This document shows positions 35,845 through 48,712 of a DNA stretch of 64,000 nt, one piece after another. The stretch's first letter is position 1; each line of letters opens with the position of its first letter. The position numbers and the translations under genes are program-made. Under the pieces are notes generated by a model. That model made no database searches and was not told where the DNA came from. It saw only the letters and a list, made by a program, of their open reading frames with translations. The DNA is from Omphalotus guepiniiformis (lineage: Eukaryota; Basidiomycota; Agaricomycetes; Agaricales; Omphalotaceae), in the NCBI GenBank assembly GCA_028554645.1, contig JAQOOI010000018.1, positions 868,001 to 932,000 on the forward strand, read 5' to 3'.

Positions 35845-38800
35845 CTGTCTTTGGCCGGAAGCGGGAGTGTGTGGCAAGACTGGACTTAGTTGGTGGTAGG
35901 CGTCATTGTCCCCTTTTTGGGAGTAGAGTCGGAACTGGCAGAATAATTTCCTCGTGCTTTTCTGTCTGCCCTTCCGCTTGAAGCTTACCAGGGGCTACAC
36001 CGGTTTCTTTCTCATCTCGACAACAGCTCGACACCTGTTCCGGAATGAATTGAACTTCATCAGTCTTGTCCTTATTGGAATTTTGCGGCAGACCAGTTCG
36101 TTTTATATTGTTTTGAGTTGTGTTATGATTTTTCTCTTGTCAATCCCAGTTTGCCCATTGTGTGCGGGTATTCTCTTTTGCCGCTTATCCTTCCTTTCTG
36201 CTTTCCAGCTTTTTGTTTGTCTTAGCTGTTGGCGTTCTTTCCTTTGTTCTTTGGTGGTCGGCTACGCTTTTGACCAGACTATCAGCCGATCTCGCTTTTC
36301 CTCAGTAACTTTCCTGTAACCTAGCTCAGTCTTAGCTCCGCCTTTGTCCCGCCTTTGTTTCTGCTTATTCCGTTGCAATCACAATGTTGTCTGTTTGATG
36401 ATCATGTCTAAAATCCACTCAATACAGCGGTTGAACCTTTCGCCCCTCAATACTTATAATTGGAGCACACGGGCATCATTAAGGCTTTCGGAGTTACACT
36501 TCCTTCGAGATACTGTTTGTCAGACACCCCACGGAGCGTTTTAGCTGAGGCTGTTCGACGAGATCACGGAAGTTTTTAATCCGAGCAAGCGCGAGTTGCG
36601 AGGAGTAAATTCCATTCCGGGCCCATCATTCTATTGGAAACTGAACTACAAATTCTCAAGGTAGGCTCAGAGTATCCAATTGCAGCTGCTGTATTGCTGC
36701 TCGTGTTGGGAACTTCATGTTTCATTGTCTGGGTGTGCCCCGAACGTGACCTAAAATTTACAGTAAAGGATTACCCAGAACGTTTTCCACCAAGGAGGGA
36801 AATGTCCTCTTTAGGCAGTCAGTTCGCGCGCAGTTAATTCTCCTAATTTGTATTTTTCCAGGCCGGCGGGGTTTTTGGACAAATTCTCGTGTACATTTCA
36901 GGCAGCGTGACAAGGGTACTTCTGGGGTCCCACTTCCCTGACATCCGATTTTTTCTTTGCATGAAAATTGGCCATAGGTTACACTACATACCTTCTACGA
37001 ATATTCACTGAACAGTTCATACCATCACCTTACATATAGGACTCTTCTCGAACCAGATCTACCCTGAAAGTCTTTAAACATAATCTGTCATTCTACACGT
37101 TTTTCAAGCCATTCTCGATCCGAGCAAAATCTGAAGAATCTGTAACGCTAATTTACATCACGAGGCGGTTGTTTCTCATGCGTTTTCACTTGCGACTACG
37201 GAGCGCGGATGCTCTTGTGCTATCGACAGAGAGCACATACGAGTTAATTATACTACCTTCACAGATACTGAGCTTGCGGAGTTCCGGTGAAGGTGGCTTT
37301 CCGAGTCAAATATCTCAAAGGCTCCCAGGTCGTCCGGAATTGAATGCCTCCTACGGCCTATGTACAGTACTTCAGCCTCATGAAAGCGGTTTATACTTTC
37401 GCCAATGAATAGCCAACGCCAAGCGTAATACACTACTGAAAACACCGTGAGCCAATATATGCAGACAGCTGAGAAAGTAAATAGTAACACACTGATATGA
37501 ACTAATCGTCTTCGAGCGACGAATACAGTTTCTGTATCAACCCAGAACCAGAGTATAGACGAAGATATTATCGTCGTTACATGCGTTGCGAGGTATTTCA
37601 CCATAGACTACACAGAAGGATGGATACAATTAGTTCGTTGTTCACTTCACAGCTTCCAGCGCGTAGTACTTAGACCCTGACACTCGCGTGCCTCGCATGT
37701 CGGGATGGGATAGACGGGGAAAACTTTGCTCCTGCAATAAGTAATCACTTTGAAGTTTCAGCCAACCATAGCCATCCGACATACAAACGTGGATGCCATG
37801 AGTTCGAGCGAGGTTGCCGCGACAGCGTATAGGATGACCAGAAAAAACTCCCGTCCAGGAACTGTACATACATAAACACACCCGATATTATACGGACAGT
37901 GCATATGCATTTACGCAAGAAAGTCGGTGTTCTAAGGGTATGACTTATTAGACGGTACCACGATGGTTCGTACGTTGATCTTGTTGAATTATGTACTACA
38001 TATCGTAAGTAGTAAGAGAAAAGAAATGCGAGCAAAAGAGGCTTACCAAAGGCTCATTTGATCTTTCAGCGGCGAACAACAGAAGATTTCAGTCCTTCTT
38101 GAAGATTAACGCCGAATTGAATATTCAAATTTATCTGATAATTGGCGAGCGTCAACGTGGATGTATGGTAGGTGGACATCTTGAAAGACTACCTTAGACC
38201 CTGTGGACTTTTTCAGAACATATTCAAAGAAGTGGTCGCGGCGACGGAGCGGTCTCATTTCAAGGAAACATCGAGTGTTTCGACCTGTTTCGAGTCGAAT
38301 GCTTGAATAGCACTGATAATCCATGCCGTTCGATTTCGCGTGAACAGCTTCGATTGCGAGAAGGCCGTGAGCGCCTGAATAGCAAGCACACGGCGTTCAT
38401 TCAACTTCATTGTTTCGCTACTCATATAGCGGCATTGATTTGACTGGACTGAAAAGATGTCTTCCAATGCAGTCGGAGCTTCCTATGTTCAGATCAACAC
38501 CGAGAATCTATAGCTCTCGTGATTTGGACATACCTGCTCGAAAGTCCTAGAGCAACCTGGAACGTCCAGCTCGTGAGAACGAGCTGCTGGACTGGTGTAA
38601 CTATAGACATCAATGAACCTTGCAGTACGTGGCTTGAGCGGTCGCTATATTTTTACTTGAGGGATTCAATGGGGAGACTGATTATCCACTCACAACTCGC
38701 AAGCCCCTACGCCAGCCCAGCCAAAAGGGTTCTGTGGCGAACACCTCGCGCATTTCGGACTCTGTGGGCTTTCTGTCCACGGTGGATCGCGTCCGACTCC

Positions 38801-40211
38801 GAATTATTTTCCTTACCGGATTCAAAAGTTCTGGGAGGTCGGGGTCAAAAGGTTCAACAAGCGAACACCGAGCCACGCGATTCTTCGTTCATTCCGACGA
38901 CGACGGCTAATTGAGGGTTCATGCTTAGAAGATTGTTGGCTTTGGAGTTCGAACACATTCCTACCTTACCTTCTTTTAGATATTCGAAATTTGCATGCAA
39001 GGATGCTGAGATGCCCCTGTCAGTATCAAAGTCGCTCGAGCCAGTCAGAACCTGTCAGAACACATGAATAAGTCCTGAGAGCAAGGATAGCATTTGGACC
39101 CACAGAATGTCAGTTGCGAGAGGACCCTAGGACCCCACGATTCAAACATAGTCAATGATGTCACAACAACGTACTTGCGACAGGGTTCGGCAACGTCGCG
39201 TGAGCGCGCAGACAAACTTAGCAAAATACCTATAATGAGAACAAAGGCATGTGTGGCAGCAAGTCCCTGAATAAAACTTAGCCTGTCCTGATAACTTCAA
39301 GTCGAAGTGGATGGGGTCATAGACTTACTGCGACAATCGCTGCATTGCAGCCGTGCAAAAGAGGGTGCACTGAGGCGGTGATCTTTTGAATTGGATCTTA
39401 CCGCAGTTGTCTAAACATTTGAATGTCGAGGTCTGTAGCAAAGCCGTCAGTTTAACACGAGGCGACGACACAATCGAGCCAACGATAGAACTGAGCTGAT
39501 GCACACCAATGACCACAAGGGCCCACGACAACGATAGGATCATAGAAAGGAGGCTTGTCATTTGTAAATATTATTTGAAGGCGACCAGTCGAAAAGCACA
39601 TTTCTAGACGGAATCTGACGGATACAGTAGTTCTGATATCTCTTCCAGTTTTTTCTTGAACGAAGTTCTGACGACTCGGACGAGAGCTAGGCCTTGGAGC
39701 ATGATGAGCACGGTAGCGAAGCTCGTCGGCCGACACCTGCCGTGTCTCCGAAATTCGGGTGTAGAACTTGTGACTTAGCGGCCGTATACTGCGCAACCAC
39801 ACCCAAGAAACAAGGAAGTAAGATCCGATTCTGAGAGCTGGGCCGAGCTGCTGTAGTCTGTAGATGGAGACCCCTTAATGTCGATCTGTTACTGTAGTCA
39901 AAACTTGGTGTGGCAATCAGAAAGAGCTTCGCGAGAAGCTAAAGCACCAGACTAACCTCATGTACCACCACCACCACCATCAAAAGCGGTGATATTTCTT
40001 TAGATGTCACGCTCTGAAAATATGCAATGAATATGATATGATTACAACAGGGTACATACGACAGCAATGTGTCAGTCAGAACTGTGAAGGAGCGAAGATG
40101 TTTAGAAAGAAAACAAGGGTGCAACCTTGAGTTGCTAGATGCTAAAGAAAGATAAGCATTGTAAAACGAGTTAAAGTGAAAATCCAGTCCATTTCCATGA
40201 TCGAGTCCACA
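35845..40211. other. 4.4-kb gene-poor region
   Basis: Only small ORFs. A minus-strand 118-codon ORF (37248..37604) is hydrophobic (LLFTFSAVCIYWLTVFSVVYYAW) and could be part of a membrane protein. I could not join it to other exons. A CCA/CCACCA microsatellite lies near 39963. No mobile element or RNA recognised. Confidence 0.4.
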
Positions 40212-40780
40212 TCATAAATGAGTGATCGCCTTGGAATCGAGAGGCATTCCTGTTTCAAACCGTTATATGATATTGCGGGGTACCTCAAGTGACCATATTG
40301 TCTCACCTGAGGGATCAATGCCATTCCTGGCAAGGATTCGATTGTGGCGAATTAATCTCGCCTGGTCAAAACTAGCATATGATAGATAAGAATTGGGGTT
40401 CTCTTAGATAACTTAAAGTTATGACGCATATACTCACTTGACTCTCTCCCTCTGCATGATATCCAATACCTCCTGCGTCCCCTGTTCATCCAAGCCAGAC
40501 CTTGAGTCACCGTCGTGAATGTTTGCTTCAATATCAAAGCTGGATGATGTCAGTCCAGCACTTGCTTGGTCGGCAAATGTCGATAGTGGCATATAGTTGC
40601 TGATCCTAGGGAAAAGCGACTTGACACGGTCTGGAAGATGAGGAGCAAATGCAGCTCGATATCGGTGCAGCACTGAATGAGATTTCCTTTTAGAATTTTG
40701 GTGCCTCAAGAGTTCATTAATGGTTGCTTACGCATAATGAAGAGAGCCGCAAGGGCGACCAAAGAGATATAGAACAACAT
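40212..40780 (-). CDS. DUF2015 family small membrane protein
   Basis: Four exons (40780..40732, 40672..40438, 40371..40307, 40249..40212) encode 128 residues. An N-terminal hydrophobic segment (MLFYISLVALAALFIMLL) acts as anchor or signal. The body matches the fungal DUF2015 (UPF0357) signature: FDIEANIHDGDSRSGLDE, then VLDIMQRERVNFDQARLIRH, then ARNGIDPSGMPLDSKAIT. The family is conserved across fungi and has no assigned biochemical role that I know of. All four junctions are canonical and in frame. It is divergent from the CUE/Smr gene with 304 bases between the two start codons. Confidence 0.8.
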
Positions 40781-41084
40781 GGATGATCCTAGGACTGTAT
40801 TAATACGATTAAAGAGAAGCTATGTGTCGCCCTACGGAGAAGGTATCGTCAAGCTCACTGCCAGGTGGTTGCAAGGAATTGAGAAGGCGGTGAACAGACT
40901 GCGCGTTTCCCACAAGAGTACTGAGCACGTGATCTCAACACTCCAGACCTTAGTGAGACCCTAGGTCTCCTTCGACTCATTGGTGCTGACAATAATCGTT
41001 GCTGAAGAGCTCATCATCTTGCGATCTTTCTTGTATATTTCACTTTTTTCTTGATATTCTTTTAGTCAACAATCATCCAACCTA
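40781..41084. other. Divergent promoter, DUF2015 / CUE-Smr
   Basis: 304 bases shared by two divergently transcribed genes; T-rich tracts precede the plus-strand ATG. Nothing else seen. Confidence 0.45.
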
Positions 41085-43181
41085 ATGGCTTTTAATTCCG
41101 AGTTATTTGAGTCATTGCAGGTCGGTCTTCGTACTTTATCCAGGTCTCTCATTGATCATTGCTTCAACAGAGCGAATTCTGCCCACCTTTAGACACATCG
41201 TTAGTCGCAGCTATCTTGCTAGACATAGATTTGGATCCATCTGAAGAACAAATCATTTCTATTCGCACCACCTTGAAGGAACTCGCTGCACAAGCAGATG
41301 AACTTCAATTGTCGGAAGAGTTTTCGGATCTAGCAGTCCCATCTTTGACGGATGATACCTTCAGTACACCTAGCTTTTGTCGCGGAGAAACATCTCCCTC
41401 GAGCTCCAGTGCTTCTAGTGGCTTCGAGTCTCCTCCACATGCCTTTAGCTCACCGTTAGGCTTCTTGCATGCTGCTCTACCTCACATTCCTAGTCCAAGG
41501 CTTCATAAGGCTCTTCTTGATGCTGGTGTTGAAGAAGGAGAGTTGGATATGTGGGAGATCGTCGCTGGGATACTCACAGAAGAATCTATTCGAGAAATGG
41601 AGGAGCGGGGTTTGGACGAACAGGATGGAGGACTTCACATTGCCCTTCCTGACGAGGAGCAGCCTTGGGAGGTGGTTGATAATAAGAAGAAGGCTCGTAC
41701 ACACGACATAGGTCGGAAGAAGCGCAATCGCGATAACAAGAATAAAATCACACTTGTCGACATTCGTCAACAGCAGCACATCAAGCCTGCTGCGTCCAGA
41801 AGCGCCACTCTTGGTATTTCAGGAGCTGCAGCACCGGATCCGTGGACTCAAATTTCCTCCCTATCTTCACACCTCGCCGCACTTCTGCCTCCCCACACAG
41901 ATGCCTTTTTCCAGTCATACTTCCATTCTCCTAAATATTCAACTCCCTATAATGCACTTCATGCTGCACTTACATTCGTATCAGAAGCACAAGATGCTTC
42001 GCAAGACCACTCTCTTGTCCTCATCGGCCTGCTCGATATCCTGCTACCTTCATATCTGGATCTGGACTCGGAGCAGCAGTCTCGTCTCATTTCCGACACT
42101 GAACTATCACTATCTGCTACACAAGGTCGAGGAGACGATGCTCTTGAAGTTGTCAAACTTCTTCGAGACCTGGAAGCTGATGCTTCCTGTGGTCAACTTG
42201 AGATGGGTGTCTACCATCAACCCACACCTAAGGCACAAACTTTCCTTCAGTCCTTAACGACAACTTCCAATTCTTCGTCAAATGCCACCAATTTACCTTC
42301 CGGCCCACCACCGGTTCCACCACCTCCCACTAAGGGTAATCGGTCAACCCCCCCTACACCGACCCGCAATAAACCCAGTCCTTACCAATGGCAATCCGTT
42401 CCTCAGCGCAAGATACCTCGTATTACACCTCATCCCCTCGCTGCTCATATACCTGCCTACTCCGTGGATGTGAATGGCAAGAAGGTACGAGGAAGCGGAA
42501 ACGGTATGGGCAAGGGTGGTAAAGGCGACGTGGGTGAATTGAGAAGAAGGATAGGGGCTAACATGAGGAAGCGGGATGAGATGTTGAGAGAAGCATCGAA
42601 GATGTGGCAAAGGGGTAATGCAAAGACTCGGGGTGGGGAAGTGGCGATGTATTTCGCGGAACGGGTGGGTGATGTGATCTTTTCTGGTTTACGCAGGAGT
42701 TTGAATGTATTACTGTTCGATGTGGTGTACAGGCGAGAGCATTTGAGGAAGTAGCGAGGAAAGATTCGTTAGAGGTCGCAAGGATGACGGTTGAGGCTAA
42801 GCGGTACGTGTCATTAACGTGGTTTTGAATCGATGAGACTCATTAGCTATTACATGACATTAGATTAGCCTCTCGCGATCGCGATACCATAGATTTACAC
42901 GGAACGACAGCCGCTGAAGCCGTGCACATAGCCAAGGAAACCTTGCATGCGACGGCGTGCACTCCTGGTAGGTCATCTCTTGTACTTCAACATTTCAAGC
43001 GTGGTGACCCGTTCTTCTAGCGAGACCGCTTAAAATCATCACCGGTCGAGGTGCACATTCCGCGAACCAGGTAAGTGTTTTGAAGCCAGCTATCAAGAAG
43101 GCTCTCGTTGAAGATGGATGGAGCGTGAGCCTGTGGGATGGTGGTTTAATTGTGCGAGGAAAACGCGGCGCTGTTGGCTGA
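41085..43181 (+). CDS. CUE-like / DUF1771 / Smr-domain protein
   Basis: Five exons (41085..41120, 41171..42664, 42733..42803, 42864..42967, 43021..43181) encode 621 residues. The N-terminus has two short helical, CUE-like segments (FIRLFL is a shadow; the real frame reads LAAQADELQLSEEFSDL and LHKALLDAGVEEGELDMWE). The middle is Ser/Pro-rich with PPVPPPPTKG. A DUF1771 helix pair follows (MRKRDEMLREASKMWQRGNA, FEEVARKDSLEVARMTVEAK). The C-terminal Smr domain has the catalytic-type motifs DLHGTTAAEAV and ITGRGAHSANQ, ending LIVRGKRGAVG. Related Smr proteins bind or cleave RNA at stalled ribosomes (Cue2/N4BP2 group), so a role in no-go decay is plausible; by family, not shown here. Confidence 0.85.
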
Positions 43182-43571
43182 TACAGCTACCATGGACTAG
43201 CTTTATAGTCCCATTATTTATGGTTGGGTTTTTGTATCGTTTCAGTGTGTTATCTTCCTGGGTGCTCTTGCTTATTCTGCTGTCCCTTTTCTCGTCTTGC
43301 TGTTTTCGTCTATATTGTGTTCGGGAACGACTCCCTGTAATTTGTCCGCCTACCACATCTTGTAGCCTCAGTCTTGGATACCCAATTACTTAAAGTATGC
43401 TAATTTCTATTGCTATGACTATCGAATTGCAGTGAAGGAGGAAATGTCTGCGGCAACCGCAGAGTTGCCACATTTCACGGTCCAAAATAGTCACCGGTCC
43501 GAAACCCCGTCACTGAGTCGCGAACAGGACAGAATTAGTTCTGTAATTGAGTATCTCACACAGCGCATCAG
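43182..43571. other. Intergenic, CUE-Smr to IES2
   Basis: 390 bases between tandem genes, T-rich at the Smr 3' end. A short ORF overlaps the IES2 start in another frame and is not supported. Confidence 0.45.
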
Positions 43572-45999
43572 ATGGCCGAATCAGCTCATGGAACCGCAGA
43601 AGGAAGTTTATTCAGTTCTCTTTCATCTTCGCATTCACGTACACAACAATTACCTCCCGAGCCAGGATACGACAGTGACGGATCAGGCTTTAGCATCTCA
43701 GACGATTTAGAGGGCTCGCAGGACACTAGGGATAGGAATTCTTGGTCTGTCGCTGACGAGGAAGAAGAGATGAGGAAGTTACGGGAGCGAAAAGTCGCGT
43801 CGGATGGGCCTGGGCAAGCTGTTGCAAGTCCTGAAACGAGGAGTCAGGCAGCTGCTAGAGCAAAGGGAAAGGCAAAAGCAGTAGAAGAAGAAAGACAAGA
43901 CGAAGGTGAAGATGAGGTTGATGCAGAAGAGGGTAATAATGCAGATGACTTGTCTTTGTCGGACGGTGTTGAGGATGCTGACGACGCTGAAGTTGACGAA
44001 GAAGCGGACGTTGATGTCGATGGTGACCCCGAACTTGAGCAGGTTTGCGCGTTCTTCCCTTCTTGTACACGGTTTCATTAATTCTTTCTTCTAGTACTCA
44101 CAAGTTGATGATGGTAAATCTTACTCGTTGAACGTTATAGGAAGTGGCTAAACGCTGCAAACAGATCAAGAATATGATTCCGCGGGAGACGACGTTCCTC
44201 GAGCTGCTAGAAAGCGCAGTAAAGGATCAATTAAAGCTATACGTGGAGATGGTCAGGACGAGTTCGAATCAGAAGACGAGGATGACGATATGCCTGCGTC
44301 CCCCTTAAAACCTCGGCTCAAGATTAAACTGAAGCTACCTATCGTGCCAGCTAGCTCCACATCAAATACTGCTACTCCAGTGCCAGAAGAGGAGAAAGTC
44401 ATGCAGACGCCTAGTCGACGAGCGGTGGCTAAGCGCACTGCTGCTGTGAGAGGACGGCGGAGGATACAAGGTGAAATCTTTGAGTTTCATACATACTGCT
44501 GAACGTATTCTCACATCACCGGTTAGATATAGAATCATCTGAGGATGAAGTGGAGTCTGAAGATGAAGAAGCCCCACAATCCGAGCAAGAGCCAGAGGAA
44601 GAAGAGGAAGAGGACATGGATGTCGATATCGACGTGGATAACACTCCTGCTACTACCCGGTCACAGAGGAGTACCAAATCCCGACCTATGACCTCCAGAC
44701 AAGCGGTTCTAGCCAATGTTGTTGATGCATCTCATGTTGCTCTTGGTACGTATATATCTGTAAGTCATACACAACAAGTGCTCAAGTCCGTGTCCTCAAA
44801 GATTCAGAACTCATTGGACAATCCAGCGTCGGAAATGCTGGTAAGAGCAAGAAAAAGGTTCTCAATGAAACGGAGCTGGCCTTACGAAAAGAGGAGAACG
44901 CGAGAAAGAGGAAGAACCTTTCGGAAAAGAAGTTGGAGGATGAGAAGGTACGTAATTCAGCTTGCTCACGTCGGTCTTGCCCCTGACTCTAATGGGATCA
45001 TTCTAGCTTGAGACTATCAATCGTCTGCTGAAAAAGCAAACGCGTCCTCGTCAGAAGCGCGCTGGTGGACCCTCCAACTCCGCTGGTTCCTCCGTACCGC
45101 CTGTTGCAGCGCCGAACCGAGGCAAGCGCCCGGCCGCTCGCGGTGGGCGAGCTAAAGGCGGTCGCGCCCGAGGCGGAACTCGCGGACGGGGTCCGGCAGG
45201 GGAAGAAGGCGAGGAAGGTGAAAGGGAAGAAGGTGAAGGAACTATGGATGTTGATGGGGAATATGCTGGTGAAGGCGACGAGGGTGAGGAAGAAATTGTG
45301 GGTGAGGGTGAGGAAGAGGAGGTACCCGAAGGGAGTGCGGGAGGTAGTGACAGGACAAGAGGGTCCCAGGGTCGGGCGACGGTACCGATGTTGAGATGGG
45401 TCTCGACGACGCGAATTGTTTCGGAGGTGACAGTCCCTGAAGACACGGAAGCATCCGATCTGGCCGAGAAGTCATCAACCGAGCCCGCTGGGGCGCAAGA
45501 AGTAAATGGAGATAGAGATGTTGACATGGCTGATGCTCAAAGTTTCAAAACGTCCCAAACAAATCCTGCTGCGGGCGATTCGTCTGGAAAAGCGAACGTC
45601 AATGAACCTTCGACATCCGACATTGTACAGAACTCTCTTTCTGTCTCTGGGACCGGGACCCCTGCAAACCTCCCGACTCCACAATCTCAGGCTGCCAATT
45701 CATCGGTGAACTATCAAAAGAAAATGGTGAACTATTTTGCCATTCCGTCAGCTTTGCTATCATCGGCTGGTACTAGAACTACAACAAACTCCTCGTCCAT
45801 TGGAACACCTATTTCGGAAACAGCTGGCTCCATTCTTACTTCTTCTGTACTGCAAGAAGGTCCAACTCGACCAGCTGCGTCCACATGCGCAGTGTCTGGG
45901 TGTACGGTGGCGCGCAAGTACCGACTCGTGAAAGACTGGACGAGGGGGGCGTGTGGAATAGAACATCTCAAGATGTTAGAAGCCCAACTCTCATCGTAA
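43572..45999 (+). CDS. IES2: INO80 chromatin-remodelling complex subunit IES2/INO80B
   Basis: At least six exons. The N-terminal part is acidic (DADDAEVDEEADVDVDGDPE). The signature of the family is SPLKPRLKIKLKLPIVPAS near 44310. A second acidic block follows, then the PAPA-1-like region with LNETELALRKEENARKRKN and LETINRLLKKQTRPR. A Gly/Arg-rich (RGG-like) stretch follows. A C-terminal zinc-binding HIT-like segment contains CAVSGCTVARKYRLVKDW. Ies2 activates the INO80 ATPase and helps couple ATP hydrolysis to nucleosome sliding. The start at 43572 is the first ATG in frame. Frame is kept through the small exon 44095..44113 and through the junction near 44470. It lies in a tandem block with the acetyltransferase gene 380 bases downstream. 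Confidence 0.85.
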
Positions 46000-46382
46000 T
46001 CGTGATTGTAGTTGATATCTGAAGAGGCTTCGTTTCCTTAAAACCGGTTTGCAAATTCTTTGCTTTGAGCAACGACTATCATTGTATGTATCTATATTTC
46101 TTGCAGCTGGATGTGTATATGTGGGTTGATTTGTTTGCTCTCTCGAATATGCTTTGTTGCTTTTATCTTTGAAATGTATTTCCTGTTTGCCCAATGAATG
46201 TTGCTGCTCAGCGCTCCAGCGTTCAGTCTGGTATCTGGCTGGTATCTGGTCTCAGTCAAAGTTCCGGCCCGTGAGACCGGGGGTCGCTCAGCCCCAATGC
46301 TTTGCTGTCAACGTACTTTGCGCAAATCGTCTATGATTGAGCTTTCGCCTTGTTCTCGAGCTCGAAGTTACAATCCGGAAAT
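46000..46382. other. Intergenic, IES2 to KAT14-like
   Basis: 383 bases holding the IES2 3' flank and the promoter of the next gene. No other feature seen. Confidence 0.45.
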
Positions 46383-47960
46383 ATGCTTTCAGATGATTCT
46401 TTCGAATCTGATGAATACATAGAATCAAAATCTCGAAGAGTACGAACCCTCAGTTTTTGAGTGCTAATGATGCATTGACATGCGAGTTTTCTCTCTAGGC
46501 TCGAGTTCGTAAGACTTCCAAGACCAAACGGAGGAAAACGACCAATAGACAGTCTTTGAATGAGGACCCTTTACCACATGCCTCGTTCCAAGCACTGCTG
46601 GAGAACGTGGAAGAGTTGGGCGATGAAGATTTACTCAAATCGGATACGTCTTTCGAAAACTTCGTAGACAAGCTATTGCCAAGTTATCTCCAAACCAGAA
46701 ACTCATTGCTTGTCAAAGATGCCGAAAAAGACGACTCTGTGCGTGTGGCAACGAATTCATTCTAGATTCATTCTCACCTATTGATTTTTCTGTATCTGTC
46801 TGTAGGGTAAAATACTGCGGCCTTTGACTCGTTCAGAAATCATTTCCGTTATTGAGTCTGTCTCGTTGGATTCACGCTTTCTAAGCGTTCCTGAAGCAAT
46901 TGCTCTTCGAAAGTTGAAACTAGAGCGCGTGCGTCATTCACACACCTTGTTTTCATTCCGAACCGACCGTGAAATTACAGGAACGATGGAAGGTGTTTCA
47001 ACGTGGCGGGAAGATACAAACCTCTCCTGGTATTTTACAGGACGTCATTCAATCATCTTCGAAACCTCCTCCAGATATTGAAACTCTCAATGCTCTTGTC
47101 CGTATTCGTAATACACCATATGAGAACTCATTTCTTTCCCGCCTTCACGGCACTCGACCCGCGGAGATTCCTGGTTTAATTGCTGTAGATTGGGATACAG
47201 AAACTCCGTGGACGAGGCTTATGAGCGACATTAGGGAACATCATGCTCTTCTACAGTACGAATACACTCCGTTTCTCAGGTCGAAAATAACCCGTCTTTT
47301 TTTTCCTCCGCAGCCCGAATCGAGATCAACCTATGGAAATTTCTGCACCCATAACATACACTAGCCTTCAGCCTGAACAATTAGATCAAATTCATGACAT
47401 CCTTGGCAGGTCATTCTGGACTGGGATCAATGGTTAGTTCATTTGAACGCATCATTCCATTTGTTGTAGAAGCTTATCGCAATTCAGTCAGCGATTCCCT
47501 CGATTACTCTCCAGAACAATGCACCGTTATTGCCTCCTACAAGAAATTGGTGGTCGGTGTCGCCATCTTGAGCTCGCCGAGAGAAACTTACATCACGTAC
47601 CTCGCTGTTCGCAGCGGATGGGATAATTCTCGAATTGCCACGTATGTGCCGTTCAGACTGATGTTCAGCGAGTGTCTATAACAAAGCGGCCTCTCTCCAT
47701 CAGATTCATGCTCTATCATCTCATAACGTTAAACCCTGGAAAGGACATTACTCTGCATGTTTCGGCAAACAATCCCGCGATGGTAAGAGGTCGTTTCTTC
47801 TATTCAAATTTGCCGCTCACAGTGTTGACTTCTCCAGCTGCTGTATAATCGGTTTGGTTTCAAGGCAGAAGAATTCATCGCCGGATTTTACGATGCGTAC
47901 CTCGATCCTCAATCTCGCGCGTCAAAAAATGCCATACGGTTGCGCCTCAGACATCATTGA
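46383..47960 (+). CDS. KAT14/CSRP2BP-like GNAT acetyltransferase
   Basis: Eight exons (46383..46439, 46499..46738, 46806..46928, 46981..47255, 47314..47432, 47470..47641, 47704..47782, 47838..47960) give 395 residues. A basic, Lys/Arg-rich start (RVRKTSKTKRRKTTNRQ) suggests nuclear entry. The C-terminal 180 residues form a GNAT fold: HDILGRSFWTGIN, YKKLVVGVAILSSP, TYLAVRSGWDNSRIATFMLY (the acetyl-CoA pyrophosphate loop position), then DITLHVSANNPAMLLYNRFG and FKAEEFIAGFYDAY. The order and wording of these motifs match KAT14 (CSRP2BP) of the animal ATAC complex better than Gcn5 or Hat1; there is no bromodomain. Substrate unknown here. The Q/RxxGxG loop is degenerate (RSGWDNS), as in KAT14. Confidence 0.8.
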
Positions 47961-48712
47961 TTTTCACCCGCTTTCAAATCGTATGTTCTGTGCGTTTGGC
48001 GGGAGATGCTCTGTGTGGAGTTGTCCCTCTGGATCCCATTTTTCATATGATTGACGACAGTCCCGCTGGACTTGTTTCAATATTTGTTTTAATTTCCGGG
48101 GTATCGGTGCCCATCGTGACCTTCACTGGTTTTCTCCTCTTTCTGGTTAGGCTGGTCTCGATGGAATGTAAAATGTGATGATTCATGATGTGCATCCTCT
48201 ACGGCCGGAAAAAGGGTCCTCTTTTCCTGCTAAGTAGCTATCTTCTCATCGCGGATCGCCGAAAGTTCCAGGCCATACACATCTTCACATAAAACAGCGT
48301 TGCCCAATTCGCGCTCTCTTGTCTCACCGTTGTCACTTCTTCAACACAGTCGGACTCCGTTAGGTGATGGTGACATACCGGCATGGGTGCTGTCATTCAG
48401 CTGTTCTTGAACCTTCATAGAATGCGGCGGGAACATGCAGAACATCAGCTCGCTTGCGGATCTGAACGACTTGCTCAGCACCACATTGGCCTTCTTTCTC
48501 TTTCCCAACGTACAGTCTTGACCCATTGAAACAGGGTGTCTGGAGTCTGATATCTATCTGTCAATGCGGTATGATTTTTACTGAGATCAAATTTGAGAAT
48601 TCTGAAGATTAATACATGATATTTACAGGTCCGAAAATACTTCTGAATTACGGGAAAATACGAAGTCCGAAAAAATGTATCCTAAATGCAGAAAAAAACC
48701 ATTGTAACAATG
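47961..48712. other. Intergenic between convergent genes
   Basis: About 750 bases between the ends of two convergent genes. Only short ORFs; no feature supported. Confidence 0.45.

Noticed and set aside
37248..37604. Minus-strand hydrophobic 118-codon ORF as a membrane protein gene
   Set aside because: I found no adjoining exons or conserved motif; hydrophobic short ORFs arise easily from T-rich sequence.
43432..43710. Alternative start gene overlapping the IES2 5' end
   Set aside because: It is in another frame from IES2 and has no recognised motif.
45051..45527. Antisense Ser/Pro-rich ORF opposite IES2
   Set aside because: Produced by the Gly/Glu-rich sense codons of IES2.
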